Assembly: GCA_028278405.1 (NCBI GenBank)
Contig: JANQEK010000003.1
Location: 80,498-144,497 of the forward strand
Length of the DNA stretch: 64,000 nucleotides
Source of the DNA: Nitrospinaceae bacterium
GTDB lineage: Bacteria > Nitrospinota > Nitrospinia > Nitrospinales > Nitrospinaceae
Direction: 5' to 3'
Shown here: one piece after another, positions 33,060 through 42,054 of the stretch
Layout: the number at the start of each line of letters is the position of its first letter
Numbering within the stretch: position 1 is the stretch's first letter
The notes under the pieces: model-generated
Database searches by the model: none
Told to the model about the DNA's origin: nothing
Seen by the model: only the letters and a program-made list of their open reading frames with translations
Position numbers and translations under genes: made by a program

Positions 33060-34637
33060 ATGATCCGTCTGCGGTTTCCAAGAAACTGCTCCCGCCTGAT
33101 CACGATGAGCTGGTTCAAGGAGAAGCTTTCCCTCATCGATACTCTGAAACCCTCAGCTTCTGAATTTTCATTGGAAGAAAAACCCCGTTTACTCAAATCA
33201 AAACTGTACTGGGTGGGTATTCTGTACTTTGCGGAAGGATTTCCCCTCGGTGTTTTCTATGACGTGTTTCCAGTTCATTTCCGGCAACAGGGAGTGGATT
33301 TGTGGCAAATAGGTTTCATGAGTCTACTGGGCTTAGCTTGGACCTTGAAGTTCTTATGGGCTCCTGCAGTGGATTATTTCCGTCATCACCGGAAATGGAT
33401 TTTTGTCATGGATTTTTTTATGGGAATGGTCCTGTTGGCCTTCGCTATCATCCTGGATTTCGGACCGTGGGTTTGGGTGGCCATCGGGTTATTCACGATA
33501 TTTTCAGCGACCAGTGATATTGCTATCGATGGTTACACCATCGAGATGCTGGAAAAAAATGAGCTGGGATTGGCCAATGGTATTCGAAATGGCATGTACC
33601 GGGTCGGAATGCTGGGCGCGGGTGTGATTTTAATTCTCAGTGATTATTTATCCTGGAGTTCCACCTACCTGGCTGGAACGGTTATCTTATGCCTTTGCGG
33701 AGTAATATGCCTGTTGGCGCCAAAAGAAAAATCCTATCACACCCGTTCCGTTCATTCGGTCAAAGCAGAATGGACTCTCCTGGTTCAGCATCCTTACGCG
33801 CTGACACTGGTTTATCTTTTTATTCTGGGTGCGGTACGCCTGGTGGATTGGAAGCTGAATTTTTCTGAAGGGTTACCTTACTTGTGGCCGGGTTTACTTT
33901 TGTTTTCCGGTGTGATTCTTCTACTGAGTCGCAGCGTGGCCCGTTCCAATTCCGAAAACAACGGTTCCTTGCGGGAAAACCTGAATGAAGGGCCTATGTT
34001 CGGTGCCTTGTTCGAACTGGCACAACGTCCTTATATTATTCCAATCATCATTTTTATCCTGATTTACAAACTGGCGGATTCTTCCATGGGATTTATGGTT
34101 AAACCGTTTTGGGTTGATACCGGGTTTACCGCCACGGAAATCGGTCTGGTCTCCGTTAATATTGGATTGGGCTTGTCCATCGCGGGCGGACTGGTGGGAG
34201 GATGGTTTACCGATCGCTATGGAATTTTCAAGGGCATCTGGGTGCTGGGTTTGGCACAGGCGATTTCCAACCTGGGGTATGCAGGGGTGGCGTTTACAAT
34301 TCCTCAGGCCGTGGAAGGCGTTGAGCTGACCACAAACTATAAACTAATGATGTATAGCGCCAGTGTCGTGGAATCCTTCACCGGTGGTTTGGGTTCCGCA
34401 GCTTTCCTGGCATTTCTAATGGCCATCGTTAATAAAAAGCGTTCCGCTTCCGAGTATGCCCTGTTGTCTTCCATCTTTGCTCTCAGCCGATCGGTGGCCG
34501 GTTGGGCGGGAGGATTCGGGGCCGAGGCCATGGGATATGGGCCGTATTTCACTTTGACGTTCTTCCTGGCATTTCCCGCTTATCTGTTCCTGCCCTGGGT
34601 GAAACGAATGCTCGAATACACCAAGACCTGGGATTAA
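33060..34637 (+). CDS. MFS transporter of the AmpG-like group
   Basis: A 525-residue permease with about 12-14 membrane helices. The segment ATSDIAIDGYTIEMLEKNELGLANGIRNGMYRVGML matches the signature of AmpG/acetyl-CoA transporter-like MFS proteins (an Asp-rich loop followed by ANG.RNG.YR). AmpG imports muropeptides for cell-wall recycling, but that substrate is not proven by sequence. Start ATG 33060 is supported by AAGG 9 bases upstream; ATG 33105 (MSWFKEK) is the alternative and would drop 15 basic residues. It is followed 10 bases later by the YqiA-like hydrolase gene. Confidence 0.8.
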   Translation: MIRLRFPRNCSRLITMSWFKEKLSLIDTLKPSASEFSLEEKPRLLKSKLYWVGILYFAEGFPLGVFYDVFPVHFRQQGVDLWQIGFMSLLGLAWTLKFLWAPAVDYFRHHRKWIFVMDFFMGMVLLAFAIILDFGPWVWVAIGLFTIFSATSDIAIDGYTIEMLEKNELGLANGIRNGMYRVGMLGAGVILILSDYLSWSSTYLAGTVILCLCGVICLLAPKEKSYHTRSVHSVKAEWTLLVQHPYALTLVYLFILGAVRLVDWKLNFSEGLPYLWPGLLLFSGVILLLSRSVARSNSENNGSLRENLNEGPMFGALFELAQRPYIIPIIIFILIYKLADSSMGFMVKPFWVDTGFTATEIGLVSVNIGLGLSIAGGLVGGWFTDRYGIFKGIWVLGLAQAISNLGYAGVAFTIPQAVEGVELTTNYKLMMYSASVVESFTGGLGSAAFLAFLMAIVNKKRSASEYALLSSIFALSRSVAGWAGGFGAEAMGYGPYFTLTFFLAFPAYLFLPWVKRMLEYTKTWD

Positions 34638-34647
34638 TGCGATACCT

Positions 34648-35304
34648 ATGAACATCCAGTTTGTCTATCTGCACGGTTTTGCTTCCAGCCCTCAATCCCA
34701 AAAAGCCACGGCTTTTACCAGACGGTTTAAGGAATTGGGTCTGCCATTGGAGGTTCCGGATCTGGAAGGGGATGATTTCAAACATCTGACCGTTTCCCGG
34801 CAACTCGGAATTATAGAAAAAACCCTGGATTCATTTCCGGGCGTCTCTTTTGGGTTGATTGGAAGCAGTATGGGAGGATATCTGGCTGCTATGACGTCAC
34901 AATTGCGACCCGAAGTAAAAGGGGCGTTCTTGATGTGTCCGGGATTCAACTTCATTCAGAGGTGGCGGACGGCGCTTTCGTCGGAAATTGGAGAGGCTGG
35001 TGGAGATGGCTTGATCCGGGTTTTTAATTATCGTTACAATAAAACCATGGAGTTGGACCTCGGTATTTTTGAGGATGCGGAAAAGTGGGAAGCAATTGAA
35101 TACAAAAGGCCTGTGCCAACCCGGATCGTTCACGGCATCCATGATGATACCGTGGATATTGCAGAATCACGGAATTTTGCGGAGAAACACCCATGGGCCA
35201 GCTTGAAAGAGGTAGATTCTGACCATGGATTGCTTTCCCACCTGGATTGGATTCTGGAAGATTGTGTTGATTTTTTTAGTGTTCAAGGCCTTATATCCAT
35301 TTAA
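34648..35304 (+). CDS. YqiA/YcfP-like alpha/beta hydrolase (esterase)
   Basis: A 218-residue alpha/beta hydrolase. YLHGFASSPQSQKA near the N-terminus and the nucleophile elbow GSSMGG (Ser74) are typical of the YqiA family. Asp (HGIHDDTVD) and His (DSDHGLLSH) complete a plausible triad. It probably hydrolyses a small ester or thioester; the natural substrate is unknown. It is cytoplasmic and shares a transcript with the MFS gene (10-base gap). Confidence 0.85.
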   Translation: MNIQFVYLHGFASSPQSQKATAFTRRFKELGLPLEVPDLEGDDFKHLTVSRQLGIIEKTLDSFPGVSFGLIGSSMGGYLAAMTSQLRPEVKGAFLMCPGFNFIQRWRTALSSEIGEAGGDGLIRVFNYRYNKTMELDLGIFEDAEKWEAIEYKRPVPTRIVHGIHDDTVDIAESRNFAEKHPWASLKEVDSDHGLLSHLDWILEDCVDFFSVQGLISI

Positions 35305-35354
35305 ACTGGATGTTAGGAATCCCGTAATTATGTGACTCAGGATAAGAAAAGCTG

Positions 35355-36059
35355 ATGGCAGATTCTCCCCAGAAAGATCAACAGTACACTCTGCTACTGG
35401 TCGATGACGACCCGGAAATCCTGACGCTTTTGCAAAGAAAGTTTAAGGATGAGCCCTTCAAGATTTTTACTGCGGCGGAAGGGGCTTCGGCTTTGAGTAT
35501 TGTGAAGACTGAAAAGCCTGACTTGATTGTGCTGGACGTAAGGATGCCCGGATTGAGTGGTCTGGAAATTTGCCGCTTTCTCAAAGCAGATAAAAATACT
35601 CGAGAAATTCCTATCATCATACTATCTGCACGGAGCGATGAAATTGACCGTGTATTGGGACTCGAGTTTGGAGCGGATGACTATGTAACCAAACCGTTCA
35701 ACTCCAAGGAATTGATTTTAAGAATTCACAATGTCTTGAAGCGGGTTTACAAAGGGGGAGAAAGCACCGATGGTTTCACAATGGGTGATCTGACAGTGGA
35801 TTTTCTGAAACACGAAGTGACGGTAAAAGGCCAACCCATTCAACTCACCCTTACAGAATTCAAGCTTCTGTCCTCTTTGCTCGAAACGGTCGGGCAGGTA
35901 AAGACCCGGGAATATCTCTTGGAGCATGTTTGGGATCATGGAGACGGAGTTTTTTCCCGCACGATTGATACCCATATCCAAAGATTGCGGACCAAACTGA
36001 AAGAAGCCGGTCATCACATCGAAACCGTCCGTGGCGTGGGCTATCGGTTTCAGGAATAA
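35355..36059 (+). CDS. OmpR/PhoB-type response regulator
   Basis: A 234-residue two-component regulator. The receiver domain (about 12-128) holds D18/D19, phosphoacceptor Asp61, the conserved Ser91, and Lys113 in the TKPF motif. The C-terminal winged helix (about 140-233) ends in RTIDTHIQRLRTKL and VRGVGYRF, as in the OmpR/PhoB family. No histidine kinase gene is adjacent, so it is an orphan in this window. It lies 50 bases after the hydrolase gene, and the XRE regulator follows. Confidence 0.95.
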   Translation: MADSPQKDQQYTLLLVDDDPEILTLLQRKFKDEPFKIFTAAEGASALSIVKTEKPDLIVLDVRMPGLSGLEICRFLKADKNTREIPIIILSARSDEIDRVLGLEFGADDYVTKPFNSKELILRIHNVLKRVYKGGESTDGFTMGDLTVDFLKHEVTVKGQPIQLTLTEFKLLSSLLETVGQVKTREYLLEHVWDHGDGVFSRTIDTHIQRLRTKLKEAGHHIETVRGVGYRFQE

Positions 36060-36137
36060 CCCTTAGTTTAATTTGGGTTAAGGATATTCGATCAACGTAT
36101 TTTCCCTCCTCGTAAAGTTATTGCATCCCGAAAAATG

Positions 36138-36153
36138 TGACACAATTGTGTCA
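36138..36153. promoter_or_regulatory. Perfect 16-bp palindrome, candidate operator of the XRE regulator
   Basis: TGACACAATTGTGTCA is an exact palindrome. It sits about 75 bases upstream of the XRE start and just before a TTGATT -35-like box at 36159-36164. That is the classic position for an autoregulatory site of a helix-turn-helix protein. The binding protein itself is inference. Confidence 0.65.
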
Positions 36154-36226
36154 TTCCCTTGATTCAGCGTTAACGGACTTTTCATATCTTAGATGCATGT
36201 AACTAACACTATATTAAGAGGTTATC

Positions 36227-36649
36227 ATGCACAGTCAAAGTAAAAACCCATCGGGAAATCCGGCAACCGTTGGAGGGCGGTTGAAGTATTGGAGAAAAGT
36301 TTCAAGGTTGCGCTTGGTCGATGTGGCCTCCCTGATTCACGTGTCGCAAGGTTCTTTATCGGATTTGGAAAACGACAAATCCCTGCCTTCGGCGGTGACC
36401 CTGACTGGTCTGTGTCAAAAAACAGATATGAATCTTTACTGGCTGTTGACCGGTGAAGGATCCATGGTCAGTAAAGAGGAAAGATATCAAGCGGAGTCTC
36501 AAGCTGTCAGCAATTTGATGGCTTGGATGCAGGATAAAGATTTTCGTAAAACGGTGATGAAACTCCTGAATATTTTTGAGAAGGGTTCGTCGGCACAGAA
36601 GGCTCAAATTCGCGGTTTTATTGCTGGAGTCGAAGCGGACCACGACTGA
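36227..36649 (+). CDS. XRE-family helix-turn-helix transcriptional regulator
   Basis: A 140-residue protein with an N-terminal Cro/CI-type helix-turn-helix (about 14-72: GGRLKYWRKVSRLRLVDVASLIHVSQGSLSDLEND, then SLPSAVTLTGLCQKTDMNLYWLLTGEG). The C-terminal half is helical, with AWMQDKDFRKTVMKLLNIFEKGS, and probably dimerises. It likely represses its own gene through the palindrome at 36138-36153. It converges on batE with a 12-base gap, so it is a neighbour, not a member, of the bat operon. Confidence 0.88.
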   Translation: MHSQSKNPSGNPATVGGRLKYWRKVSRLRLVDVASLIHVSQGSLSDLENDKSLPSAVTLTGLCQKTDMNLYWLLTGEGSMVSKEERYQAESQAVSNLMAWMQDKDFRKTVMKLLNIFEKGSSAQKAQIRGFIAGVEADHD

Positions 36650-36661
36650 ATTCATTTCGCT

Positions 36662-37417
36662 TCATCCTGCGATATGGGACTTCAGGGCCCAGCCCTTTTT
36701 CGCGTCGAGCAATTCTATTTCATACCAGTTCCCTTTTTCCTTTGAAATAGAAACAGGGGTTCCTCGATGCAGTTGGAATAAAACCACTGAAGAGGTATTC
36801 CAATCTGAATATACGTCGATTTGCTCGGGAAGGATGACACCCACAGATTGGTGAGAGTCCTTATGCCATCGAAAACCGGTTGAGACCGCAGCCAATACCA
36901 GGAAAGCCAGAAAAATGTTTCGGGCTGACTGAGTGGCGGGTGTTCTATATCGCAACCCTATCCCCACTGAAATCCAAAAAAAGAAGTTGATCCAAAACAA
37001 ACCTGTCTTGTGCTCCTCCAAATTGAGGTCACGGGTCCAGAACAGTATCGTCTCCAGCGGGTGGGGATTTCGCCCATCCAATTGGTCCTCCGTTTGACGA
37101 ATTGCATATTCAAGATTGGCTTCGACATCTTCGTTTCGCGGTAACAGGTTTTGAGCTTTTATGTAGTGAAGAATTGCCTTCGGAAGTTTATTCATCCGGA
37201 AGTATGTATTGCCCAGGTTGTAGTGTAAGTGTCCATTTTTCATGCCTTCCGCGATCGCCTGTTCATATAATTCCGCCGCCTCACTAAACCGGTCTTGGTT
37301 GTACAGCTGGTTTGCCTGGCTGATTTTCTGAGAAACTTGACCCAATATTGTTGCCGGCAACAAAAGAATTCCCATCCAGACAATAAATGATTTTATGTAC
37401 AGGCCCCGTGTTTTCAC
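36662..37417 (-). CDS. batE: BatE-like TPR/SH3 protein
   Basis: A 251-residue membrane protein: a signal or anchor segment (residues about 8-27), two or three TPR units (about 30-115, NQLYNQDRFSEAAELYEQAI), a pair of membrane helices (about 128-175) and a C-terminal SH3-like domain (about 185-248, ending in WYEIELLDAKKGWALKSHIAG). This is the layout of BatE in aerotolerance (Bat) clusters. Its start overlaps the batD stop by 4 bases (ATGA). Last gene of the cluster, converging on the XRE gene. Confidence 0.82.
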   Translation of the reverse strand: MKTRGLYIKSFIVWMGILLLPATILGQVSQKISQANQLYNQDRFSEAAELYEQAIAEGMKNGHLHYNLGNTYFRMNKLPKAILHYIKAQNLLPRNEDVEANLEYAIRQTEDQLDGRNPHPLETILFWTRDLNLEEHKTGLFWINFFFWISVGIGLRYRTPATQSARNIFLAFLVLAAVSTGFRWHKDSHQSVGVILPEQIDVYSDWNTSSVVLFQLHRGTPVSISKEKGNWYEIELLDAKKGWALKSHIAG

Positions 37418-39252
37418 GATTTTTTCTCCAGTTGGTTCAACAGGTTTCTGACATCCTGGATCATATCCTCAGGGAGGCTTCCATCCACAGGAGCATATTG
37501 AAAGGTTTCATGCTTTTCGAGAAGCTCCTGGGTTGCCTGAACTTCACTCATACTGAAATTCCCTTTCTGCAACTTTTCCCTCACCTCGGTCGATGTGATC
37601 GCTGTTCCCTGGAGGTTCAAAATATTGCCCAGGTATTCGCGGACGATCAATGATAGCTCTCGAGCCATTTCCTTTGGGTCCATGTCCGGCGAAAGGTCGC
37701 TCAATCGTTTTTGAGCCTGTTTGAAGGCGCCATGACTTCTGGAAAAGGCAATATCGTATTTCAGGCGCTGTTGGCGTTTGTGGAATTGGCCGTAAAGGAT
37801 AAACAGTCCGGCAGGTAATAGCAGTCCTATTCCGTACAATATATTTGAGCCGGTCACAAAGTTTCGGTTTTCAAAAAATTCCGGTCCGGTATGAATTGGC
37901 AGGATGTCCTCTCCCGTATTTTTGATCGAATTTCCGGTTTTGCCGGCGCTGTCTAAACCCGGTTCAACCACTTTGGGTTTGGATCCATTTTTACCGGGCA
38001 AAATCGAGAGGAGTAGAGCTCGTGTTTGAATGGATACGTAATCACCTTTTGTCGGATCAAAATAGCTTAGGGGTATGGAGGGAACCTGTAGTTTTCCGGA
38101 TATCAGAGGAACCAGGGCATAGGTATAAACCTTTTTTCCTGAAACAGTCTGGGTTCCACCCGTTTGTTGAAAACTCGATTGGTCTGCATACACTTTAAAA
38201 TTATTTCCCCATCGAGGGGAGGGCAGAGAGAGATCCTTGATATTGCCCTGTCCTGTAACTGCAACTGTCAGGGTTGTGGTGTCTCCTACCTCGATTTCCG
38301 TCCTGCTCAATTCTGACGAGATCGTGAAATCCCCTACCAGATTGGAAAAATTCTGAGGACGATTCTTTTGAGGCAGCGGTAGCACATTGAGAGTGATTGC
38401 TTTCGTTTTTAGTGTTTTATGCTGTAAGCGGCCAAAGTTGTTGAAGACGGAACCTTGGTCGAAAGGATCGAATGGGTCCTGGGAGTGACCACCGCGTGAC
38501 GAGTCGACCTTGTCGAGTTCGATAACACTGGCTGGGATTCCTGTTTTGCCGGAACGCAGGGGAAATAAAGCGGTGGAAATCTCATAGGAAAGGTAACGGA
38601 TGCCGTTGACGATGCGCGTGTATTGAGCCGGGTCCTTCAGGGTTTGTTCACGGAACCCCGGGAATTGGGTGTCGATCGCTAGATTTCTAATTCTTACACG
38701 GTGATAGATCCGTAAAGTTGCAGTTATTTGCTCCTGAACGTAAGGTTTCTTGTTGGAAACCACCATCTCTGCAAAAACTTCCTGCGATGTGTCCGGGATA
38801 GCAGAGACTTCTCTCACGATCAAAGTGATGGGCGTGGTCTTGTATTTGCTTCCATCAATTTCCACGGTAACTGGATTGATGGTGAAGTTTCCCGTCTCTT
38901 TGGGAATCAAGACAAAATTGTAGGTAATAGATGAGGATTGATCGCCGTTGATGATTTGAGCGGAAGATGAAGATCCCAGAGGTCTTATTTTGAAAGTATC
39001 AAGAATTGGCAGTTCTGGTGGTGGAGAGTTTTGCGTTCCTTCCACCATGACGGAAAAATAAATGCTGTCTTCGAGTGTAAGTTCCTGTTTGTCGACCGAT
39101 GCAGTGACTTGAATATCCGCCGGCCGCGCGGTTCCTGTTGCGAGGAATATCGATGCCAGTATCCACAAAATAGCTCCAGTTGTAGATTTCAATTTTTTGT
39201 GGGATCGCGGAGAGCGGGGTCTACCAGTCTTTGTCATGGTCCGTAAATACAT
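37414..39252 (-). CDS. batD: BatD protein
   Basis: A 612-residue exported protein. A signal peptide (ending near residue 45, TARPADI) is followed by several beta-rich Ig-like domains (about 46-430, with IQVTASVDKQELTLEDSIYFSV). A membrane segment near 465-487 (ILYGIGLLLPAGLFILYG) precedes a cytoplasmic helical domain (about 500-612). This matches BatD (oxygen-tolerance) family architecture. Start ATG 39252 overlaps batC by 32 bases; the in-frame ATG at 39237 (MTKTGRP) is an alternative. The exact function of Bat proteins is not settled; they are linked to stress tolerance. Confidence 0.85.
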   Translation of the reverse strand: MYLRTMTKTGRPRSPRSHKKLKSTTGAILWILASIFLATGTARPADIQVTASVDKQELTLEDSIYFSVMVEGTQNSPPPELPILDTFKIRPLGSSSSAQIINGDQSSSITYNFVLIPKETGNFTINPVTVEIDGSKYKTTPITLIVREVSAIPDTSQEVFAEMVVSNKKPYVQEQITATLRIYHRVRIRNLAIDTQFPGFREQTLKDPAQYTRIVNGIRYLSYEISTALFPLRSGKTGIPASVIELDKVDSSRGGHSQDPFDPFDQGSVFNNFGRLQHKTLKTKAITLNVLPLPQKNRPQNFSNLVGDFTISSELSRTEIEVGDTTTLTVAVTGQGNIKDLSLPSPRWGNNFKVYADQSSFQQTGGTQTVSGKKVYTYALVPLISGKLQVPSIPLSYFDPTKGDYVSIQTRALLLSILPGKNGSKPKVVEPGLDSAGKTGNSIKNTGEDILPIHTGPEFFENRNFVTGSNILYGIGLLLPAGLFILYGQFHKRQQRLKYDIAFSRSHGAFKQAQKRLSDLSPDMDPKEMARELSLIVREYLGNILNLQGTAITSTEVREKLQKGNFSMSEVQATQELLEKHETFQYAPVDGSLPEDMIQDVRNLLNQLEKKS

Positions 39253-40063
39253 CCTTCATTTTGCCCTGCATTTGGCGTCGGGCGATTTTTTTCAGGTCTT
39301 CAGAAAGCGAACCCAGCCAGCGCTCGGCTTCCTCCGGCGTCATTTGGGTCATTTCCTGAAGGGCATCCTGAACGGCTCGTTCTTCTTTTGCTTTATGTTC
39401 CTCTTCGCTTGAAGGATTGGGAATTGGCGGGGTAGGAGACTTGCTGGAAGAATCGGGTTGGTTACGGGGTTTATGATTAGCGGTTTGTTCGTTCTTCAGC
39501 CCTTCGGGTTTCAGAGTTTTTTGCGGGTTCTCCGGTGAGTCTTGAGGATTGTTGGGACGGTCGCTTGTGGCTTGCTGTTTTAAAATGTTCTCGTCACGCG
39601 GGCCGACCCGACCCGATCCGTGTGCTTCCTTCTGTTGTTTTCGTACCCATTCCAGGTTGAATTTGCTATCCATGTCACCCGAATCCAGTTCCAGCGCCTT
39701 TTTGTAGGCATCGATCGATTCATCCATATAACCCATCCGGTAATAAGCGTTTCCCATATTGTAATAGGATTTTTGCCTTAGAGTAGGTGAAGTTTTTTCA
39801 GCTAGGGCTTTTTTGTAAGCTTCCACCGCTTCATCATAGCGTCCCTGGCGGTAAAGGCTGTTGGCCAGATTATAAGTCACATTCACATTATCCGGCCGTT
39901 CCAGTTGCGATGCCTGAAATTTTGCCGTGGCCTGATCGTATTCCTCTTGGTTGTAATGGGAAATACCCTCCCGCGCTTTGGAGTCAAGCGAATCAGCCAG
40001 GGCTTCCGGAAGCGCTCCTAATGTTGCTATCCATCCGGCAATGATGTAGATCAATAATTTCAT
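39221..40063 (-). CDS. batC: BatC-like TPR protein
   Basis: A 280-residue exported protein with a signal peptide (cleavage near LADS, residue 23-24), three TPR units (about 30-140) and a low-complexity Pro/Ser/Asn-rich region. A C-terminal segment (about 230-265) reads MTPEEAERWLGSLSEDLKKIARRQMQGK, as is typical at the end of BatC/BatB2-type proteins. It lies after the terminator at 40136-40166 and has its own promoter candidate (40076-40104), so the batCDE block may be transcribed separately from moxR-batB. Confidence 0.82.
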   Translation of the reverse strand: MKLLIYIIAGWIATLGALPEALADSLDSKAREGISHYNQEEYDQATAKFQASQLERPDNVNVTYNLANSLYRQGRYDEAVEAYKKALAEKTSPTLRQKSYYNMGNAYYRMGYMDESIDAYKKALELDSGDMDSKFNLEWVRKQQKEAHGSGRVGPRDENILKQQATSDRPNNPQDSPENPQKTLKPEGLKNEQTANHKPRNQPDSSSKSPTPPIPNPSSEEEHKAKEERAVQDALQEMTQMTPEEAERWLGSLSEDLKKIARRQMQGKMKDVFTDHDKDW

Positions 40064-40075
40064 AGGGCGATTTTA

Positions 40076-40104
40076 ACATTAAATCTCTAATGTCGGTTGT
40101 TCAA
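40076..40104 (-). promoter_or_regulatory. Possible promoter for batCDE
   Basis: On the minus strand TTGAAC (40099-40104), 17 bases, TAATGT (40076-40081), immediately before the batC start. The -10 match is weak but the position is right: the preceding terminator would otherwise leave batCDE without transcription. Confidence 0.4.
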
Positions 40105-40135
40105 GAAACTTCAGGGTGAGGGGTCACCAAAAATA

Positions 40136-40166
40136 AAAGGGTTTCCCGAAAAGAGGGAAACCCTTT
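40136..40166 (-). terminator. Intrinsic terminator after the Bax-inhibitor-1 gene
   Basis: A perfect 12-bp stem (AAAGGGTTTCCC at 40136-40147, GGGAAACCCTTT at 40155-40166) with a 7-base loop. On the minus strand it is followed by a T-rich tail. It ends the BI-1 transcript and separates it from batC. Confidence 0.85.
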
Positions 40167-40191
40167 GGTGTGATTAAAACAGATATTGAAA

Positions 40192-40899
40192 CTAACGCCG
40201 CTCGCCCATGACTCTGAGGAGCATGAGGAACAGGTTGATGAAATCCAGGTAAAGTGACAACGCTCCCCGAATGGCTTCCTTGGTATCTTCATCGGTGCCT
40301 TCGTTGCCCAGGATGTTCATTTCCTTGATCTTCTGAGTATCGTAGGCGGTCAGTCCTACGAAAATCAAAATTCCAGCGTAAGTGACGACCCAGTAAATCG
40401 CAGAACTTTGCATGAATATGTTCACAATAGACGCGAGGATGATTCCGATCAATCCCATAAAAAGGAAACTGCCCCACGAGGTCAGGTCTTTTTTTGTCGT
40501 GTATCCATAAAAGCTCATTGCTCCGAACATTCCCGCAGTGACCAGAAAGGTGGAAGCCAGAGATGTGCTTGTATAAAGTAGGAACAGTGGCGCCAATGTA
40601 ATCCCGTTCAATCCGGCATACAGGAAAAAGACACCCATAGCCTGACTGGCTGACATACTCATGACACGGGCCGCCAGATAAAACACCAAGCCGATTTCAA
40701 CGATTAATAAAACAAAGAATAAGATAGGCTGAGCTACCAGAATATTCAGTATCGTTTCGTTGGTGCTCGTGAACCAGGCCATTGCTCCGGTCAATGCCAG
40801 ACCGGCGCCCATCCAGTTGTAGACACGCACCATGAAACGCTGCTGTTCCCCGGCGATGGCATCCTGGCTCATGTATCTCGGTTTGGAATAATCTTCCAT
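40192..40899 (-). CDS. Bax inhibitor-1 (BI-1/YccA) family membrane protein
   Basis: A 235-residue protein with seven predicted membrane helices. Family features are the N-terminal FMVRVYNWMGAGLALTG, the GLNGITLAPLF segment, and the C-terminal GLTAYDTQKIKEM and ALSLYLDFINLFLMLLR. Members act as pH-sensitive Ca leak channels or modulators of membrane proteases. It sits between batB and batC but carries its own promoter (40961-40989), a good AGGAG site and its own terminator, so it looks like an independent unit inserted in the bat cluster. Confidence 0.92.
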   Translation of the reverse strand: MEDYSKPRYMSQDAIAGEQQRFMVRVYNWMGAGLALTGAMAWFTSTNETILNILVAQPILFFVLLIVEIGLVFYLAARVMSMSASQAMGVFFLYAGLNGITLAPLFLLYTSTSLASTFLVTAGMFGAMSFYGYTTKKDLTSWGSFLFMGLIGIILASIVNIFMQSSAIYWVVTYAGILIFVGLTAYDTQKIKEMNILGNEGTDEDTKEAIRGALSLYLDFINLFLMLLRVMGERR

Positions 40900-40960
40900 T
40901 ATTGAAACTCCTGATAAATTAGTGAGGGAGAATTGATTCGAGCAATATCACTTTAGTAGA

Positions 40961-40989
40961 TAAATAAGATGTCTGGCCTCGGGAGTCAA
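40961..40989 (-). promoter_or_regulatory. Sigma70-type promoter for the BI-1 gene
   Basis: On the minus strand TTGACT (40984-40989), 17 bases, TATTTA (40961-40966), about 60 bases before the ATG at 40899. Confidence 0.6.
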
Positions 40990-41066
40990 GGCTATTCAAC
41001 TGCTTATTTAACAATAGGTTAAATCCCAACTCTTTCTATTATATCAATTATTTCATTGATGCAGGC

Positions 41067-42053
41067 TTATTTTTCTCGTACCCATTTTTCACCCGCCAGA
41101 AGCAGTAAACCTGCAAATATCAACCATTGAAACCGCTCGGTCCAACGCTTGCGGCGCGAGGATTTTAATTCTTTCTTTTCCACAGACTGCTGTATTTGCT
41201 CCAGATAAATGGTTTGCAGGTCCATGTCGCCCAGAACCGAGCGCACATAGGTGCCTCCGGTATCTACAGCGATTTTCTCAAGGAGCGGTTCGTTGATTTT
41301 GGACAGGACGATTTCACCGGAGCGGTTGCGCTTGAATCCGCTTCCTGAAGGATCGGGTACTGGAACACCTTCGTCCTGGCCGATACCGATCACGAAGATT
41401 TTGACTCCTTCCTTTTGTGCTCTTTCAATGGCTTTCCGGACGGTTCCTTCGTGATCTTCTCCGTCGGTGATGAGCAGGAGCGCCTTTGATTTTTTTTCCA
41501 TGGAACTGAAGGCTTCGATGGAAGTTTCGATCGCATGTCCGAGAGCTGTGCCTTGCCGAGGGATCAAATCCGTATCCAATGCATTCAAAAACATTTCCGC
41601 AGCCTGGTAATCGAGAGTCAATGGACAGTGGAGAAAACTAGTTCCGGCAAACGCGACTACGCCGACCCGGTCTCCCTTCAGCATGCGAAGCAAGTCCGCG
41701 ACCTTGTGTTTGGCCCGGTCCAGCCGGCTGGGTTTGATATCCGATGCCCGCATGCTGGTGGATACGTCCAGCGCGATAATGATGTCCACGCCTCGTTGCT
41801 TCAGGTCTTCCCATTGAAATCCCCAGCGCGGTTGAGTCAACGCGATCATCAAGAGCACAAGACCCCATAACAGAAGTTTGGTTTTTGTGCGCCGTTGCTT
41901 CGAAGCCTTGGGGCTGACCAGGCGGGATAATAGAGACGCGTCTACGAATCGGGCCGATAGGGCTTTTCGTTTCTTTTCTGTCCAGATCAGGAACACGACC
42001 AGTAAGGGGATCAGGATGATCAAATAAAAATAAAGGGGTTCGCCGAATCGCAT
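41067..42053 (-). CDS. batB: BatB-like von Willebrand factor A protein
   Basis: A 328-residue membrane protein. Two N-terminal membrane helices (about 8-24 and 59-74) are followed by a vWA domain (about 88-280) and a C-terminal helix (about 308-323). The metal-binding DxSxS motif is intact (D96, S98, S100 in DVSTS), with GTSFLHCPLTLD and the ITDGEDHEG segment completing the site. It starts 1 base after the batA stop, which makes coupling with batA certain. Likely forms a periplasmic or membrane complex with BatA. Confidence 0.88.
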   Translation of the reverse strand: MRFGEPLYFYLIILIPLLVVFLIWTEKKRKALSARFVDASLLSRLVSPKASKQRRTKTKLLLWGLVLLMIALTQPRWGFQWEDLKQRGVDIIIALDVSTSMRASDIKPSRLDRAKHKVADLLRMLKGDRVGVVAFAGTSFLHCPLTLDYQAAEMFLNALDTDLIPRQGTALGHAIETSIEAFSSMEKKSKALLLITDGEDHEGTVRKAIERAQKEGVKIFVIGIGQDEGVPVPDPSGSGFKRNRSGEIVLSKINEPLLEKIAVDTGGTYVRSVLGDMDLQTIYLEQIQQSVEKKELKSSRRKRWTERFQWLIFAGLLLLAGEKWVREK

Positions 42054-42054
42054 A

